Shown here: positions 7,937 to 16,679 of the stretch, piece by piece
Numbering within the stretch: position 1 is the stretch's first letter
Layout of the letters: the number at the start of each line of letters is the position of its first letter
NCBI GenBank assembly: GCA_049511415.1
Contig: JBEKYC010000022.1
Span: forward strand, 101,837-165,836
DNA: 64,000 nt
Origin: Bog-159 sp049511415
GTDB taxonomy: Bacteria; Acidobacteriota; Terriglobia; Bryobacterales; Bryobacteraceae
Reading direction: 5' to 3'
Program-made: the position numbers and the translations under genes
Notes under the pieces: model-generated
The model's input: only the letters and a program-made list of their open reading frames with translations
The model's database searches: none
Told to the model about the DNA's origin: nothing

Positions 7937-8995
7937 TCAGTGCGATTCCAGTTGGGCGGGTTCGTAGTGCAGGTCGCGATCCAGCACCATTTCGAGAGTT
8001 GTGCCTTTGGGGAGGGTCACGTCGGGGCCATGCGAAAGCATGATGGCCGCCAGTCCGATGGCCGCGCCGGTCATGGCGCCGACTCCCACTCCGGTGATGC
8101 TGCGCGCGGCAATACCGCCGACGGAAGCGCCCGCGCCGGCGGCTTCGGCGACCTTCCTGGCATCCCCCGGCTTGTCGGTTTCGGCGCGGATCGTGCCTTC
8201 GTGGCGATCCACATCCTGGCCGTCGGCGCTGTCCATGCGGGAACGAAAATCGCGCGTGACGCCGTTGGGCAGAGTCAGGGAATCGAAGCGGATATACAAC
8301 TCGGCTTTGCCTTTCATGTGGGAGGGGCGCTTGACGTCGGTCACGGTTCCGGAAACATAGCTGCCCTTGGGGATCACAATGTGTCCGTCCTGCAACACGG
8401 GGAAGGCGGTTTCCAGATACACGCGGTCACCCTGGATGGTGTATTTGGTGTTGAGGCTGTTGACCAGTGACAAAGGAATCTTGGTGCCGGCCTTCACGAT
8501 AATGCCGTCGGGCGCGGGCGGGGGATCGGCCGGCGGGACGGGCGCGCTGACGCGGCCGGGGTTGCGGTACACCAAGATCGCTTCGCTCGCGCCAACGCCG
8601 CGGCGAACGGTGCGGTTAATGGTCAGGACCGATCCGTTTTTGGACAACTGCCAGCGGTCCTCGATCACATAGCTCTGCGGTCCGCTGACCAAGGTATTGA
8701 CGAGTAACACGCTGCCTTCCCACTTGGCCTCGCTGCTCAGATGGGAATCCTGGATCTTATAGTTACTTTCCGTGCCATCCACCTGGAACGACCAGGTGAC
8801 ATCCGATTCGGTGCAGCGGAAGGCGTCGCCTTGCTGATGGATGGCCAGCAGACCGCCGGGAGTTATGGGCAAACCCCGTAAGTTGCTTTGTTGGGAATCG
8901 AGAGTCCAGTTGCCGGAGAAGTCCCGATCGAGGGCGCCCGCAAGTAACCCAAGCGGGACCAGTAACAGTTGAGCCACGGCAGTTTCGGCGCGCAT
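7937..8995 (-). CDS. Exported protein with lipocalin-like N-terminal part and glycine-zipper C-terminal part
   Basis: 352 residues from the ATG at 8995. A signal peptide (LLLVPLGLLAGA) is followed by DFSGNWTLD, a start often seen in acidobacterial lipocalin-like exported proteins. A proline-rich linker (about residues 157-170) leads to a second part with KAGTKIPLSLVNSLNTK and VIPKGSYVSGTVTDV, which resembles the beta region of TrbI/VirB10-like periplasmic proteins. A glycine/alanine-rich hydrophobic stretch follows (AGAGASVGGIAARS onward), and the C terminus has PKGTTLEMVLDRDL. No catalytic residues are recognised. The longer frame upstream of 8995 is rejected because it has no signal peptide and overlaps the divergent promoter region. 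Confidence 0.55.
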   Translation of the reverse strand: MRAETAVAQLLLVPLGLLAGALDRDFSGNWTLDSQQSNLRGLPITPGGLLAIHQQGDAFRCTESDVTWSFQVDGTESNYKIQDSHLSSEAKWEGSVLLVNTLVSGPQSYVIEDRWQLSKNGSVLTINRTVRRGVGASEAILVYRNPGRVSAPVPPADPPPAPDGIIVKAGTKIPLSLVNSLNTKYTIQGDRVYLETAFPVLQDGHIVIPKGSYVSGTVTDVKRPSHMKGKAELYIRFDSLTLPNGVTRDFRSRMDSADGQDVDRHEGTIRAETDKPGDARKVAEAAGAGASVGGIAARSITGVGVGAMTGAAIGLAAIMLSHGPDVTLPKGTTLEMVLDRDLHYEPAQLESH

Positions 8996-9008
8996 GAATC
9001 TGGGTCCA

Positions 9009-9014
9009 ATTATA
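9009..9014 (-). promoter_or_regulatory. -10 box of the divergent exported-protein gene
   Basis: Perfect TATAAT on the minus strand, 13 nt before the ATG at 8995. The -35 region is weak. The predicted leader is about 7 nt and contains no Shine-Dalgarno sequence. Confidence 0.4.
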
Positions 9015-9117
9015 GCAGCCGGAGGCAGAGCAGGTACCAACAGTACTGCGATTTGTAAAACGCAGGGCGATTGCATTGCACCGCTTACCGGCGCGTGGTA
9101 AGCTCGCTCGAAACCGC

Positions 9118-11082
9118 ATGCTCCGCGATTACGTTTGCCGCACAAGTTTCCTGGCAGCCATGATGCTGGCGCAGGCTCCCCTGGGCGCTACCGTAGCGAT
9201 CGTATCGATGACGCCTTCGCTCGCTTCCCCGCAGCCGCTGGGAACTCCCGTAACCTGGACGATCACGGCCACGGACACGAACCCGAACAGCCTGATCTTT
9301 CAATTCAATGTAGCGTTCGGCAGCGGCTCTTACACGATGGTCCGGGACTTTAACGCGGGGACGCTTTCGTCGGGCGTGTGGACGGCGCAGCCATTCGTTT
9401 GGAACACGATCGCGGGAGAAGGGACTTATAACATTGAAGTCATTGCCAAGGATTTCGTGTCCGGCGAGACGGCTACCCAGACCTTCAGCTACATGCTAAC
9501 ACCGCTGGCCACGAGCACGGCCACCGTCGCGGGGACCGCCAATCCGCTGGTAGCGCTATTCAGCGCGCCATCCTGCGCCAGCGGCAGCGCGATGCGGGTA
9601 GCCTTTTACACCGGGACCAACGCGCCGGCGTACACCAATTGGACACCCTGCCAGGCGCCTGAGAGCATGAATTTCTACATCGCCGGGATGCTGCCTTCCA
9701 CCGCTTATACGATGTATTCCCAGGTCAAGACCGGGGGCACCATCACCAATGGCGGCAATCTGACGTTCACAACCGGCGCGCTGCCCGCGCAACTGCAGCC
9801 TGGATTCAGCCTGCCCGTGCTGACCGTCAACACGCCCGCGGGCCCGCAGACGGATACGACTGATGGGCTGCTGCTGTGGGGCTTCACGAACAAAGTCGTG
9901 ACCACGGCCAGCGACCTCGGCGGCAACATTCTGTGGTATTACGCGAGCGGCGTGAATTCGGTAGTGACGCGTCCTTTAGCCGGCGGCACGATGCTCACCT
10001 TCCAGAACGGCGTGTCCTGGAACTCTTCCAACCAGCTCCTGCAGATGCTGCGCGAGATCGATCTGGCGGGCAACGTGGTGCGGGAGACCAATACGGGAGC
10101 GCTCTCCGCCGAGTTGACGGCGCTGGGCGCCACGGATGCGGCGTCGTGCGCCGGCGTGGTGGTTCCAGCTCCGGTGGGCGCCTCGTGCCTGAACGATCTG
10201 AGCCATGATGCCATCCAGTTTTCTTTTGGCGGCAACCAATATACGGCCTTGCTGGTGCATGTCGAAAAAGTCTTTCCGGCCGGAACTCAGGGAAGCAGTC
10301 CGACCGGACCTCCGGTGGATATTTTGAGCGAGATGCTGGTGGTGCTGAACGCCCAATGGCAGGCGGTGTGGTATTACGATTCCTTCCAGCAACTCAACCT
10401 GAACCGCGCGGCGGTGCTGGGCGAGATCTGTTACCTGGGCAGCACGGATTGCCAAACCGACCTGCTGCTGGCCACCAGCGCGCAGGATTGGACGCATGGC
10501 AACAGCATCTATTACAAGGCCAGCGAGGGCGACTTCTGGGTCTCGCTGCGCAACCAGGACTGGCTGATCAAGATCAACTACAAGAACGGCACGGGCGCGG
10601 GGAACGTCCTGTGGCGCATGGGGCGGGAAGGGAACTTCACGTTCGAAAACGTGAACAACGATCCCTGGCCGTGGTTCTCGCACCAGCACGAAGCCGGCAT
10701 GGAGAATAACGGCGCCGGGCCGTTGACGCTCTTCGATAACGGCAACACGCGGGTTTCGGCGCCGCCGCTGGGCCTGGGGAAAGACTGCGAACCGAACGAC
10801 TGCGACAGCCGCGGCATGTCCCTGACCGTCTCGGAAACCGCACTTACCGTGACGCCTCTGCTGAGCCAGTCGTTGGGCTTGTATGCCAACTCGGTGGGCG
10901 CGGCGCAACTACTTTCGGACGGCAACTACTTCTTCAGCGCGGGGGCCGTATTGACCCAAGAGATGGAGATCTTTCCCACGCCCGGCACCGTGAACGGCGT
11001 GCAAGTGCTGAATCTGTCTAATCCAAACCCGTCGTACCGCGGGTGGCAGATGCCGACATTGTACGATCCACCAACCACGTAA
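9118..11082 (+). CDS. Arylsulfotransferase (ASST)-like secreted protein, copy 1
   Basis: 654 residues from the ATG at 9118. The signal peptide runs to about residue 24 (LAQAPLGA). An N-terminal fibronectin/Ig-like part of about 210 residues is followed by a six-bladed-propeller ASST domain. Candidate active-site residues are H460 in DWTHG, H522 and H524 in SHQHE, and R545 in DNGNTR, which match the conserved His/Arg positions described for bacterial PAPS-independent arylsulfate sulfotransferases that move sulfate between phenols. The donor and acceptor here are unknown. A second copy starts 57 nt downstream. The frame could be extended to a TTG at 9076, but that would place non-signal residues before the signal peptide. 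Confidence 0.72.
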   Translation: MLRDYVCRTSFLAAMMLAQAPLGATVAIVSMTPSLASPQPLGTPVTWTITATDTNPNSLIFQFNVAFGSGSYTMVRDFNAGTLSSGVWTAQPFVWNTIAGEGTYNIEVIAKDFVSGETATQTFSYMLTPLATSTATVAGTANPLVALFSAPSCASGSAMRVAFYTGTNAPAYTNWTPCQAPESMNFYIAGMLPSTAYTMYSQVKTGGTITNGGNLTFTTGALPAQLQPGFSLPVLTVNTPAGPQTDTTDGLLLWGFTNKVVTTASDLGGNILWYYASGVNSVVTRPLAGGTMLTFQNGVSWNSSNQLLQMLREIDLAGNVVRETNTGALSAELTALGATDAASCAGVVVPAPVGASCLNDLSHDAIQFSFGGNQYTALLVHVEKVFPAGTQGSSPTGPPVDILSEMLVVLNAQWQAVWYYDSFQQLNLNRAAVLGEICYLGSTDCQTDLLLATSAQDWTHGNSIYYKASEGDFWVSLRNQDWLIKINYKNGTGAGNVLWRMGREGNFTFENVNNDPWPWFSHQHEAGMENNGAGPLTLFDNGNTRVSAPPLGLGKDCEPNDCDSRGMSLTVSETALTVTPLLSQSLGLYANSVGAAQLLSDGNYFFSAGAVLTQEMEIFPTPGTVNGVQVLNLSNPNPSYRGWQMPTLYDPPTT

Positions 11083-11139
11083 TGGTGCGAGGCTTGCCGG
11101 CGGAGCAAGCGGCGTGATACTTTCTCGCAAGGGGCTTCC

Positions 11140-13116
11140 TTGACACGCCATCACTGTTCGTCCGCCGCAAGTCTGCTTGTGGCTCTGATTCTGGCGCAAG
11201 TGCCGCTGTGGGGGACGGTGGCGGTGGTGACGATCAGGCCCTCGGTGGCTTCACCCCAGCCGTTAGGAACTCCGGTCACCTGGGAAGTGCTGGCCACCGA
11301 TACGAACGCCAGCAGCCTGACCTTTCAATTCAACGTGTCGTTCAACGGCCAGTCTTTCGCGCTGGCGCGGGACTATAACGTCGGCAAGAAGGAAGCCGGC
11401 ATCTGGGCCGCGCAGCCTTTGGCCTGGAACAGCATTTCCGGCGAGGGCGTGTACACGATCCAGGTAATCGCCAAGGATTTTGCATCGGGCGAGACGGCCA
11501 CGCAAAGCGCGAACTTCACGTTAACGAGCCGGGCGCCCAGCGGCGCGACGGTGTCAGCGGTGGAGAATCCCCTGGTGGCGCTATTCAGCGCGCCTTTGTG
11601 CGCGGCGGGCAGCACCATGCGCGTGGCTTTCTTCACCGGCGCGAATCCGACTTCTTATACGAGTTGGACGGCCTGCCAGCCACCGTTGAGCATGAACTTC
11701 TACGTGGCCGGAATGCTGCCCTCGACGCCGTACACGATGTTTTCGCAGGTGCAGACGGGAAGCACGATCACCAACGGCAGCAACCTGACATTCACCACGG
11801 GAGCCCTGCCTGCGCATTTGGGGTTGGGATATTCGCTTCCGGCTCTCACCGTCGAGATACCCGCCGGTCCCCGGACCGACACTACCGATGCGATGGTGCT
11901 GTGGGGGTTCACCAACAACATTGTGCCGGTGGCGACCGATCTTTCGGGGAATATCGACTGGTTCTATGCGAGCGGCGTGAATACCATGATGACGCGGCCG
12001 CTGTCCGGGGGCACGCTGCTGGTCCTGCAGGACGGCCTGTCGTGGAACTCGTCGAACCAGACGTTACAGATGCTGCGGGAGGTGGACTTAGCCGGCAATA
12101 TCGTGCGCGAAACCAACACCGGGGTGCTCTCGCAACAACTGATGGCCATGGGTGCGACGGATGCGGGGTCGTGCGTAGGCGTGGTCATTCCGGCGCCGGT
12201 GGGAACCGCCTGCCTGAACGATTTGAGCCACGATGCGATCCGGTACACCATCGACGGCGCGGAATATACGGCATTGCTGGCGCACGTCGAGAAGATCTTC
12301 CCGGCGGGAACGCAGGGCAGCAATCCGAGCGGGCCGCCGGTGGACATACTCAGCGAGATGTTGATCGTGCTGGACGCGCAGTGGCAGGTGGTGTGGTACT
12401 ACGATTCGTTTCAACAACTGGATATCAGCCGGGCGGCGGTGCTGGGAGAGATTTGCGATCCGGCGGCGGGCCAGGGAGCGGACTGCGCGTTGACTCTGCT
12501 GTTGGCGACGAGCGCGCAGGATTGGACGCATGGCAACTGCATCTACTATATGCCGTCCACGGGCGACTTCCTGGTTTCGCTGCGGGATCAGGACTGGCTG
12601 ATCAAGGTGGATTACAACAACGGCGCGGGCGCGGGCGATATCATCTGGCGGATGGGCCAGGACGGCGACTTCACGTTCGTCAACGTGAACGCGGATCCCT
12701 GGCCGTGGTTCTCGCACCAGCATGATGCGGGCTACGAGAATAGCGGGAACGGACCGCTGACCATGTTCGATAACGGCAATACACGCGTGTCGGCGCCGCC
12801 TCTCGGGCTGGGCAAGAGCTGCGGTCCGAGCGACTGCCACAGCCGCGGGATGGCGTTGACGGTGGACGAAACGGCCCGCCAGGTAACACCGGTGCTGAGC
12901 GTGGAGCTGGCATTTTATGCCAGTTATATGGGCAGCGCACAATTGCTGTTCGACGGCAATTACTTTTTCAGCGAGGGGGCGCAGGTCACGGATGGTATCG
13001 AGATCCTGCCCACCCCCGGCACGATTAAGGGAACTGAAGTGCTGAATCTATCGAGTCCGCACACCTCGTACCGGTGCTGGCAGATGCCGACGCTGTACGA
13101 TCCGCCGATCACATAG
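11140..13116 (+). CDS. Arylsulfotransferase (ASST)-like secreted protein, copy 2
   Basis: 658 residues, strongly similar along its whole length to the preceding gene (same Ig-like front, same HDAI, DWTHG, WPWFSHQH and DNGNTRVSAPPLGLGK segments). The equivalent catalytic histidine is H464. The start is TTG at 11140 with AAGGGG at 11129-11134 as ribosome binding site; the signal peptide is about residues 9-27 (LLVALILAQVPLWG). The pair looks like a tandem duplication followed by divergence, since silent and conservative changes are spread evenly. Cellular location is periplasm or outside. Function is inferred from family only. Confidence 0.72.
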   Translation: MTRHHCSSAASLLVALILAQVPLWGTVAVVTIRPSVASPQPLGTPVTWEVLATDTNASSLTFQFNVSFNGQSFALARDYNVGKKEAGIWAAQPLAWNSISGEGVYTIQVIAKDFASGETATQSANFTLTSRAPSGATVSAVENPLVALFSAPLCAAGSTMRVAFFTGANPTSYTSWTACQPPLSMNFYVAGMLPSTPYTMFSQVQTGSTITNGSNLTFTTGALPAHLGLGYSLPALTVEIPAGPRTDTTDAMVLWGFTNNIVPVATDLSGNIDWFYASGVNTMMTRPLSGGTLLVLQDGLSWNSSNQTLQMLREVDLAGNIVRETNTGVLSQQLMAMGATDAGSCVGVVIPAPVGTACLNDLSHDAIRYTIDGAEYTALLAHVEKIFPAGTQGSNPSGPPVDILSEMLIVLDAQWQVVWYYDSFQQLDISRAAVLGEICDPAAGQGADCALTLLLATSAQDWTHGNCIYYMPSTGDFLVSLRDQDWLIKVDYNNGAGAGDIIWRMGQDGDFTFVNVNADPWPWFSHQHDAGYENSGNGPLTMFDNGNTRVSAPPLGLGKSCGPSDCHSRGMALTVDETARQVTPVLSVELAFYASYMGSAQLLFDGNYFFSEGAQVTDGIEILPTPGTIKGTEVLNLSSPHTSYRCWQMPTLYDPPIT

Positions 13117-13240
13117 CGGTGCGCCGCGCATTCCGATCCGAGCCGCGGCCGTGAGGGAGCGTTACGAACCTCGCCATCCAAAACGCGCTGCGGCACGCAT
13201 GATATCATGTGGGTGGAGTTTGAATGGAGGAGGCAACCAG

Positions 13241-13714
13241 ATGGGTCCCATCGGCGTGCAGGAAATGATTTTTATATTTCTGCTCGCGCTGGTGCTCTTC
13301 GGCCCCAAGAAACTGCCGGAATTGGGCAGAATGCTGGGCCGGGCAATCACTGAGTTCCGCCGCGCGCAGAGCGAATTGAAAGCTACTTTCGATCGCGAAA
13401 TGCTGAACCTGGAGCGGGAAAACGAATCCCTGAAAGAAATCACCAGCGGGTATCAGTACAACAATTACAACTACGATTATTCTTCGAGCGACGCGGGAAC
13501 CTACGGCGAGCCGTACGGTTCGACCACCACCGAGCCGCATGATTCCAACGTAACCAACACTTCCACAGACAGCGCATCCGCAACTGAGGGCGCTGTGTCC
13601 GTATCCCCCGTTATGCCGGAGGGCGTCGTCGCCCACCAAACCACGCCCGAGGGCGTCGCGCCGGGCGCCGCAGACATCCCGGAAAATGCGCCGGTGGTAG
13701 AGCATAACGTTTAG
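13241..13714 (+). CDS. Sec-independent protein translocase TatA/TatB family
   Basis: 157 residues. A single N-terminal membrane helix (IFIFLLALVLF) is followed by the hinge F-G-P-K-K-L-P-E-L-G and an amphipathic helix (RMLGRAITEFRRAQSELKA), the hallmark of TatA/B. The tail is long, polar and low in complexity (Tyr/Asn/Ser/Thr then Pro/Glu/Val), more like TatB in length. Only one TatA/B gene is seen next to tatC, so it may serve as TatA, TatB or both. The ATG at 13241 has an excellent ribosome binding site, GGAGGAGG at 13226-13233. Several Tat-type signals in this window (in the GH2 and Gfo/Idh proteins) are potential clients. Confidence 0.88.
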   Translation: MGPIGVQEMIFIFLLALVLFGPKKLPELGRMLGRAITEFRRAQSELKATFDREMLNLERENESLKEITSGYQYNNYNYDYSSSDAGTYGEPYGSTTTEPHDSNVTNTSTDSASATEGAVSVSPVMPEGVVAHQTTPEGVAPGAADIPENAPVVEHNV

Positions 13715-13724
13715 CTCTCAATAA

Positions 13725-14750
13725 ATGGCATCGATTGAAGACGGCAATGGAGCGAAGACTCCAGCCGGTAAAGCAACGTCCAGCTCCAAAGCGGTGGCGG
13801 TCACGGCTACGGGCCGGGGCGGGGGCGCGCCGCCTCCACCACCCGACCCTCCCGAATCCGGCGGCGACCACGAAGACGGCATGCTGCGCATGTCGTTCCT
13901 GGAGCACCTGGAAGAGCTGCGTTCGCGCATCATCAAGATGGTGGCGGGGATTCTGGTGGCCTTCCTGGCCAGCCTGGTCTTCTGCGACAAGCTGTGGCGG
14001 CTGATCGCCGCGCCGGCGGTGGAGGCGTTGACGCACTTGGGCGTCAAGCCGCCGAACCTGGCGGCGATCTCGCCCATGGAGCAGTTCAACGTCATCTACG
14101 TCAAGCTGCCCATCCTGTGCGCCATCTTCATCGCCGCTCCCTGGATCCTTTACCAGGTTTGGGCCTTCATCGCCCCCGGCCTCTACAAGCGCGAGCGCCG
14201 TTATGCCGCGCCCTTCGTGTTGTGTTCGGCGGGGCTGTTTATCATGGGCGGCGCATTCGCCTATTTCATCGCGTTCCGCTTTGCTCTGACTTTCCTGTTG
14301 GGCATCGGCATGGAAAACGGCATCACGCCGATAGTCTCCATCAACGAGTACTTCGATCTGTTCGTGAACGTCACGCTGGGCGTCGCGTTGGTGTTCGAGA
14401 TGCCCATCCTCATCTTCTTTCTGACGTTGCTGCGGATTGTCAGTCCCCGGTTCCTGCTGAATCACAGCCGTTACGCGATCCTCGGCATCTTTATCATCGC
14501 CGCGATTGTGACCCCCACGCCGGATGCATTCAACATGATGCTCTTCGCCACGCCCATGTGCCTGTTATTCTACGTGGGCATTTTCGCCGGATATCTTCTG
14601 GTACTCAAGCGGGAAGGGCGGAGTTTCCCCTGGGGAAAGGTATTAACAATTAGTGGGATTGTGTTATTGGTGCTCGGTGCGTTAACCTATTTTGCCGTGG
14701 TGCATTATAAGCTGCATCCGATTTGGCACTGGCCCTTTTTGACACGCTAA
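13725..14750 (+). CDS. tatC: Twin-arginine translocase subunit TatC
   Basis: 341 residues, six-helix integral membrane core that binds twin-arginine signal peptides. A Pro/Gly-rich cytoplasmic extension of about 50 residues precedes the canonical N-terminal motif SFLEHLEELRSRII, which contains the glutamate needed for signal recognition. Six hydrophobic segments follow, at about residues 70-88, 124-146, 165-185, 208-232, 246-266 and 270-287. A further hydrophobic segment near residue 310 (LTISGIVLLVLGALTYFA) extends beyond the usual TatC length and would be a seventh helix. It lies 10 nt after tatA/B, so the two are surely co-transcribed. Confidence 0.93.
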   Translation: MASIEDGNGAKTPAGKATSSSKAVAVTATGRGGGAPPPPPDPPESGGDHEDGMLRMSFLEHLEELRSRIIKMVAGILVAFLASLVFCDKLWRLIAAPAVEALTHLGVKPPNLAAISPMEQFNVIYVKLPILCAIFIAAPWILYQVWAFIAPGLYKRERRYAAPFVLCSAGLFIMGGAFAYFIAFRFALTFLLGIGMENGITPIVSINEYFDLFVNVTLGVALVFEMPILIFFLTLLRIVSPRFLLNHSRYAILGIFIIAAIVTPTPDAFNMMLFATPMCLLFYVGIFAGYLLVLKREGRSFPWGKVLTISGIVLLVLGALTYFAVVHYKLHPIWHWPFLTR

Positions 14751-14780
14751 CGATCGGGAGCGGCGCCGTCCCGGTCCCCC

Positions 14781-15002
14781 ATGGATCTAAATAAAGCAAT
14801 TCGCGAGCTATACGAAGAGTTAGAAAAGCTCAATGGGGTTATTGCGTCACTGGAGCAATTTGAGGGTACTGGTACTATACCGGAACTCAAACGCCGGGGC
14901 CGCAAGTCGATGGGCCAGAAGGAGCGCCTGATGGTTTCGGAGCGCATGAAGAAATACTGGGCCAGCCGGCGCAAGAAGAAGGGGCAGTCCGCGGGCGACT
15001 AA
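14781..15002 (+). CDS. Small basic coiled-coil protein of unknown function
   Basis: 73 residues. The first half is an acidic amphipathic helix (DLNKAIRELYEELEKLNGVIASLEQ), probably a coiled coil. The second half is strongly basic: KRRGRKSMGQKERLMVSERM followed by KKYWASRRKKK. The RRGRKSMG segment resembles an AT-hook-like GRP/GRK element, so DNA or RNA binding is plausible but unproven. It follows tatC by 30 nt. Its stop overlaps the stop of the convergent methyltransferase by 4 nt. Small proteins with the same helix/basic-tail plan are, to my knowledge, recurrent in Acidobacteria. Confidence 0.6.
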   Translation: MDLNKAIRELYEELEKLNGVIASLEQFEGTGTIPELKRRGRKSMGQKERLMVSERMKKYWASRRKKKGQSAGD

Positions 15003-15778
15003 GGTCTGCGCAAGAGCCGGCGGCCTCGAGCGCGCCACTTCCTGTAAGTGGTTCTCAGCTTATAGTCCCGGTGCTCGCGCCAGGCCGGGGACAGTAACTT
15101 CGGCCGAAAGAACCACAACCAAAAGTACTGCGACCCGGCGCCGTAGCTATAGCGCATCTCGAAGTCGCAACGGATGGCCATGTTACGGACATCCTCCTGG
15201 GAGAAGGTAACTCCCAACCAGGTATCGTCCGGCGGATTATCGAGGGCTTCGCCGCCCTGCACCTGGAACTTGAAGAGACAGCCACGGCGCAAACGGCGGC
15301 GCACGGCGCGCACATAGCTTTCGATAACCTCGCGGCTGGGGATATGTTGAAACACGATGGACGTGAAGACAAAATCGAAGCGTGTGTCTCCTAGTACGTC
15401 CAGGTCCTTCCCGCTGTTTTGGAAGATATGGACGTGCGGCAGGCCGGCCAGGGCGGCGCGGGCCTGAAGCACCATTTCGCCGCTGATATCCACGCCATAG
15501 ACCTCACCGAAGACACGGGCCAGGGCGCGAGTGACGCGGCCGGCGCCGCAGCCGATTTCGAGGACACGCATGCGTTTGGGATCTTTGCCCTGGCAGATGT
15601 TGATCATGTCGGTGAGAATCTCCTCCGCCACGGTGCGCTCGCCGGATTGGAAGAACTCTTCGTCGGTCCAATCCTGGCGTTCGGTGTTGACGTAGAAGCG
15701 GGCATTTTCGCGCGCGCGCTGGTCCCATTCGCGCTGCATCTTTTGCAACTGTCCGCCGAGATCCGTTTCGGGCATCAT
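14999..15778 (-). CDS. Class I SAM-dependent methyltransferase
   Basis: 259 residues. Motif I is VLEIGCGAGRVTRAL (about residues 72-86), followed by an acidic strand VYGVDISGEM and a motif III-like segment FDFVFTSIVFQHI. The C-terminal half is basic and aromatic (FWLWFFRPK, RKWRARGRRLLRRP). Substrate unknown; the fold and QHIPSREVIESYVRAV helix fit a UbiE/COQ5-like small-molecule methyltransferase. The start is set at ATG 15778 (MMPETDL). Longer versions would be translated from the antisense strand of the tRNA gene and are artefacts. Confidence 0.78.
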   Translation of the reverse strand: MMPETDLGGQLQKMQREWDQRARENARFYVNTERQDWTDEEFFQSGERTVAEEILTDMINICQGKDPKRMRVLEIGCGAGRVTRALARVFGEVYGVDISGEMVLQARAALAGLPHVHIFQNSGKDLDVLGDTRFDFVFTSIVFQHIPSREVIESYVRAVRRRLRRGCLFKFQVQGGEALDNPPDDTWLGVTFSQEDVRNMAIRCDFEMRYSYGAGSQYFWLWFFRPKLLSPAWREHRDYKLRTTYRKWRARGRRLLRRP

Positions 15779-15808
15779 GTTATATTGTAGTGGTCGCTTC
15801 ACTTGCGT

Positions 15809-15884
15809 GGGCGAGTAGCTCAGTTGGGAGAGCACGGCGTTCGCAACGCCGGGGTCGTGGGTTCGAATCCCATCTCGTCCACCA
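15809..15884 (+). tRNA. tRNA-Ala(CGC)
   Basis: 76-nt cloverleaf with CCA encoded. Acceptor GGGCGAG (15809-15815) pairs with CTCGTCC (15874-15880), giving the G3-U70 wobble pair that identifies alanine tRNAs. The anticodon stem CGGCG/CGCCG encloses loop TTCGCAA, so the anticodon is CGC, reading GCG. The T loop is TTCGAAT, and the discriminator is A. Confidence 0.97.
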
Positions 15885-16024
15885 AATTCCAATCCTGCCT
15901 TCCAAATCGGCGCCGGTCACGCCTCCCGCAAAAATATTTGCCGCGTGGAAACAATCACTTACCGCCCATCTCCCAGTCCCGCAAAAGTGTCTGCATGCTT
16001 CCCTGAAATTCAAAGGAAGCATGT

Positions 16025-16558
16025 ATGGAAAACACTCCTCTTACCCCCAATCAGGAAAAGGTGCTGGCCTTTATAGCGGCCGGCTATAGCGCCACTGCCG
16101 CCGCGCAGCAGGCCGGTGTCCACCGCAACACCGTAAGCAACTGGCTCAAGGTCGAAGCCTTCCGCAAGGGTCTCGAACAGGCCCGCCTTGAAAAACAGAT
16201 CCTGTTCTGGGATCAGGCCGCCGCCATGGCCGCCGAATGCCTCAACAATCTGCGCATCGTGGCCAACGACCCCACCGCATTGCCCTCCCTGCGCTTCCGT
16301 GCTACCAAGACCATCCTCGACCACGTCACGCAATACCTGCCCGGCGACTCCGCCCTCCTGCTTCCCGACCCGCCCGAAATTCTTGTGGCGCCGCACAATT
16401 CTGCACAACCGCCGCAGCCTGAGCCTACCCAGATCCCCTACCGCAAACCACCCACTCCCGGCCGGAACGATCTCTGCCCCTGCGGCAGCGGCATCAAATT
16501 TAAACATTGTTGCCTGAATAAGCCCACGCCGCCGCGGGTGAACACCCCCGCGGCATAA
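16025..16558 (+). CDS. Helix-turn-helix protein with C-terminal SEC-C zinc motif
   Basis: 177 residues. Residues 5-55 form a homeodomain-like HTH of the resolvase/terminase small-subunit type (QEKVLAFIAAGYSATAAAQQ then GVHRNTVSNWLK). A helical middle part and a proline-rich linker lead to a SEC-C motif with C151-x-C153 and H161/C162-C163 (LCPCGSGIKFKHCC), a zinc site otherwise found at the end of SecA. The combination suggests a DNA-binding protein that also contacts protein or nucleic acid through the zinc finger; its actual role is unknown. The ATG has AAGGAAG upstream. The last codons lie in a perfect 8-bp hairpin. Confidence 0.65.
   Translation: MENTPLTPNQEKVLAFIAAGYSATAAAQQAGVHRNTVSNWLKVEAFRKGLEQARLEKQILFWDQAAAMAAECLNNLRIVANDPTALPSLRFRATKTILDHVTQYLPGDSALLLPDPPEILVAPHNSAQPPQPEPTQIPYRKPPTPGRNDLCPCGSGIKFKHCCLNKPTPPRVNTPAA
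16531..16554 (+). terminator. GC-rich hairpin at the end of the HTH/SEC-C gene
   Basis: GCCGCGGG (16531-16538) pairs perfectly with CCCGCGGC (16547-16554) around an 8-nt loop. No T-run follows, so it is only a weak terminator candidate. It overlaps the last codons. Confidence 0.3.
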
Positions 16559-16679
16559 TACACGAAGGGAAGCGATGTGGTTTGGGCCGCGGACCGCTTT
16601 CCAACGGGTCCTGACGGCTGAAAAACGAAACTGCGCAAGCTGGGCGTAGCTCGATCGACGCCCTCCGCCATAAGTTCTT

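Noticed and set aside
9976..10908. 310-residue minus-strand frame opposite ASST copy 1
   Set aside because: Antisense shadow; the opposite strand has all ASST motifs.
15780..16022. Minus-strand frame reading WTRWDSNPRPRR and a matching extension of the methyltransferase (GIRTHDPG)
   Set aside because: These peptides are antisense translations of the tRNA-Ala gene at 15809-15884, a well-known annotation artefact.
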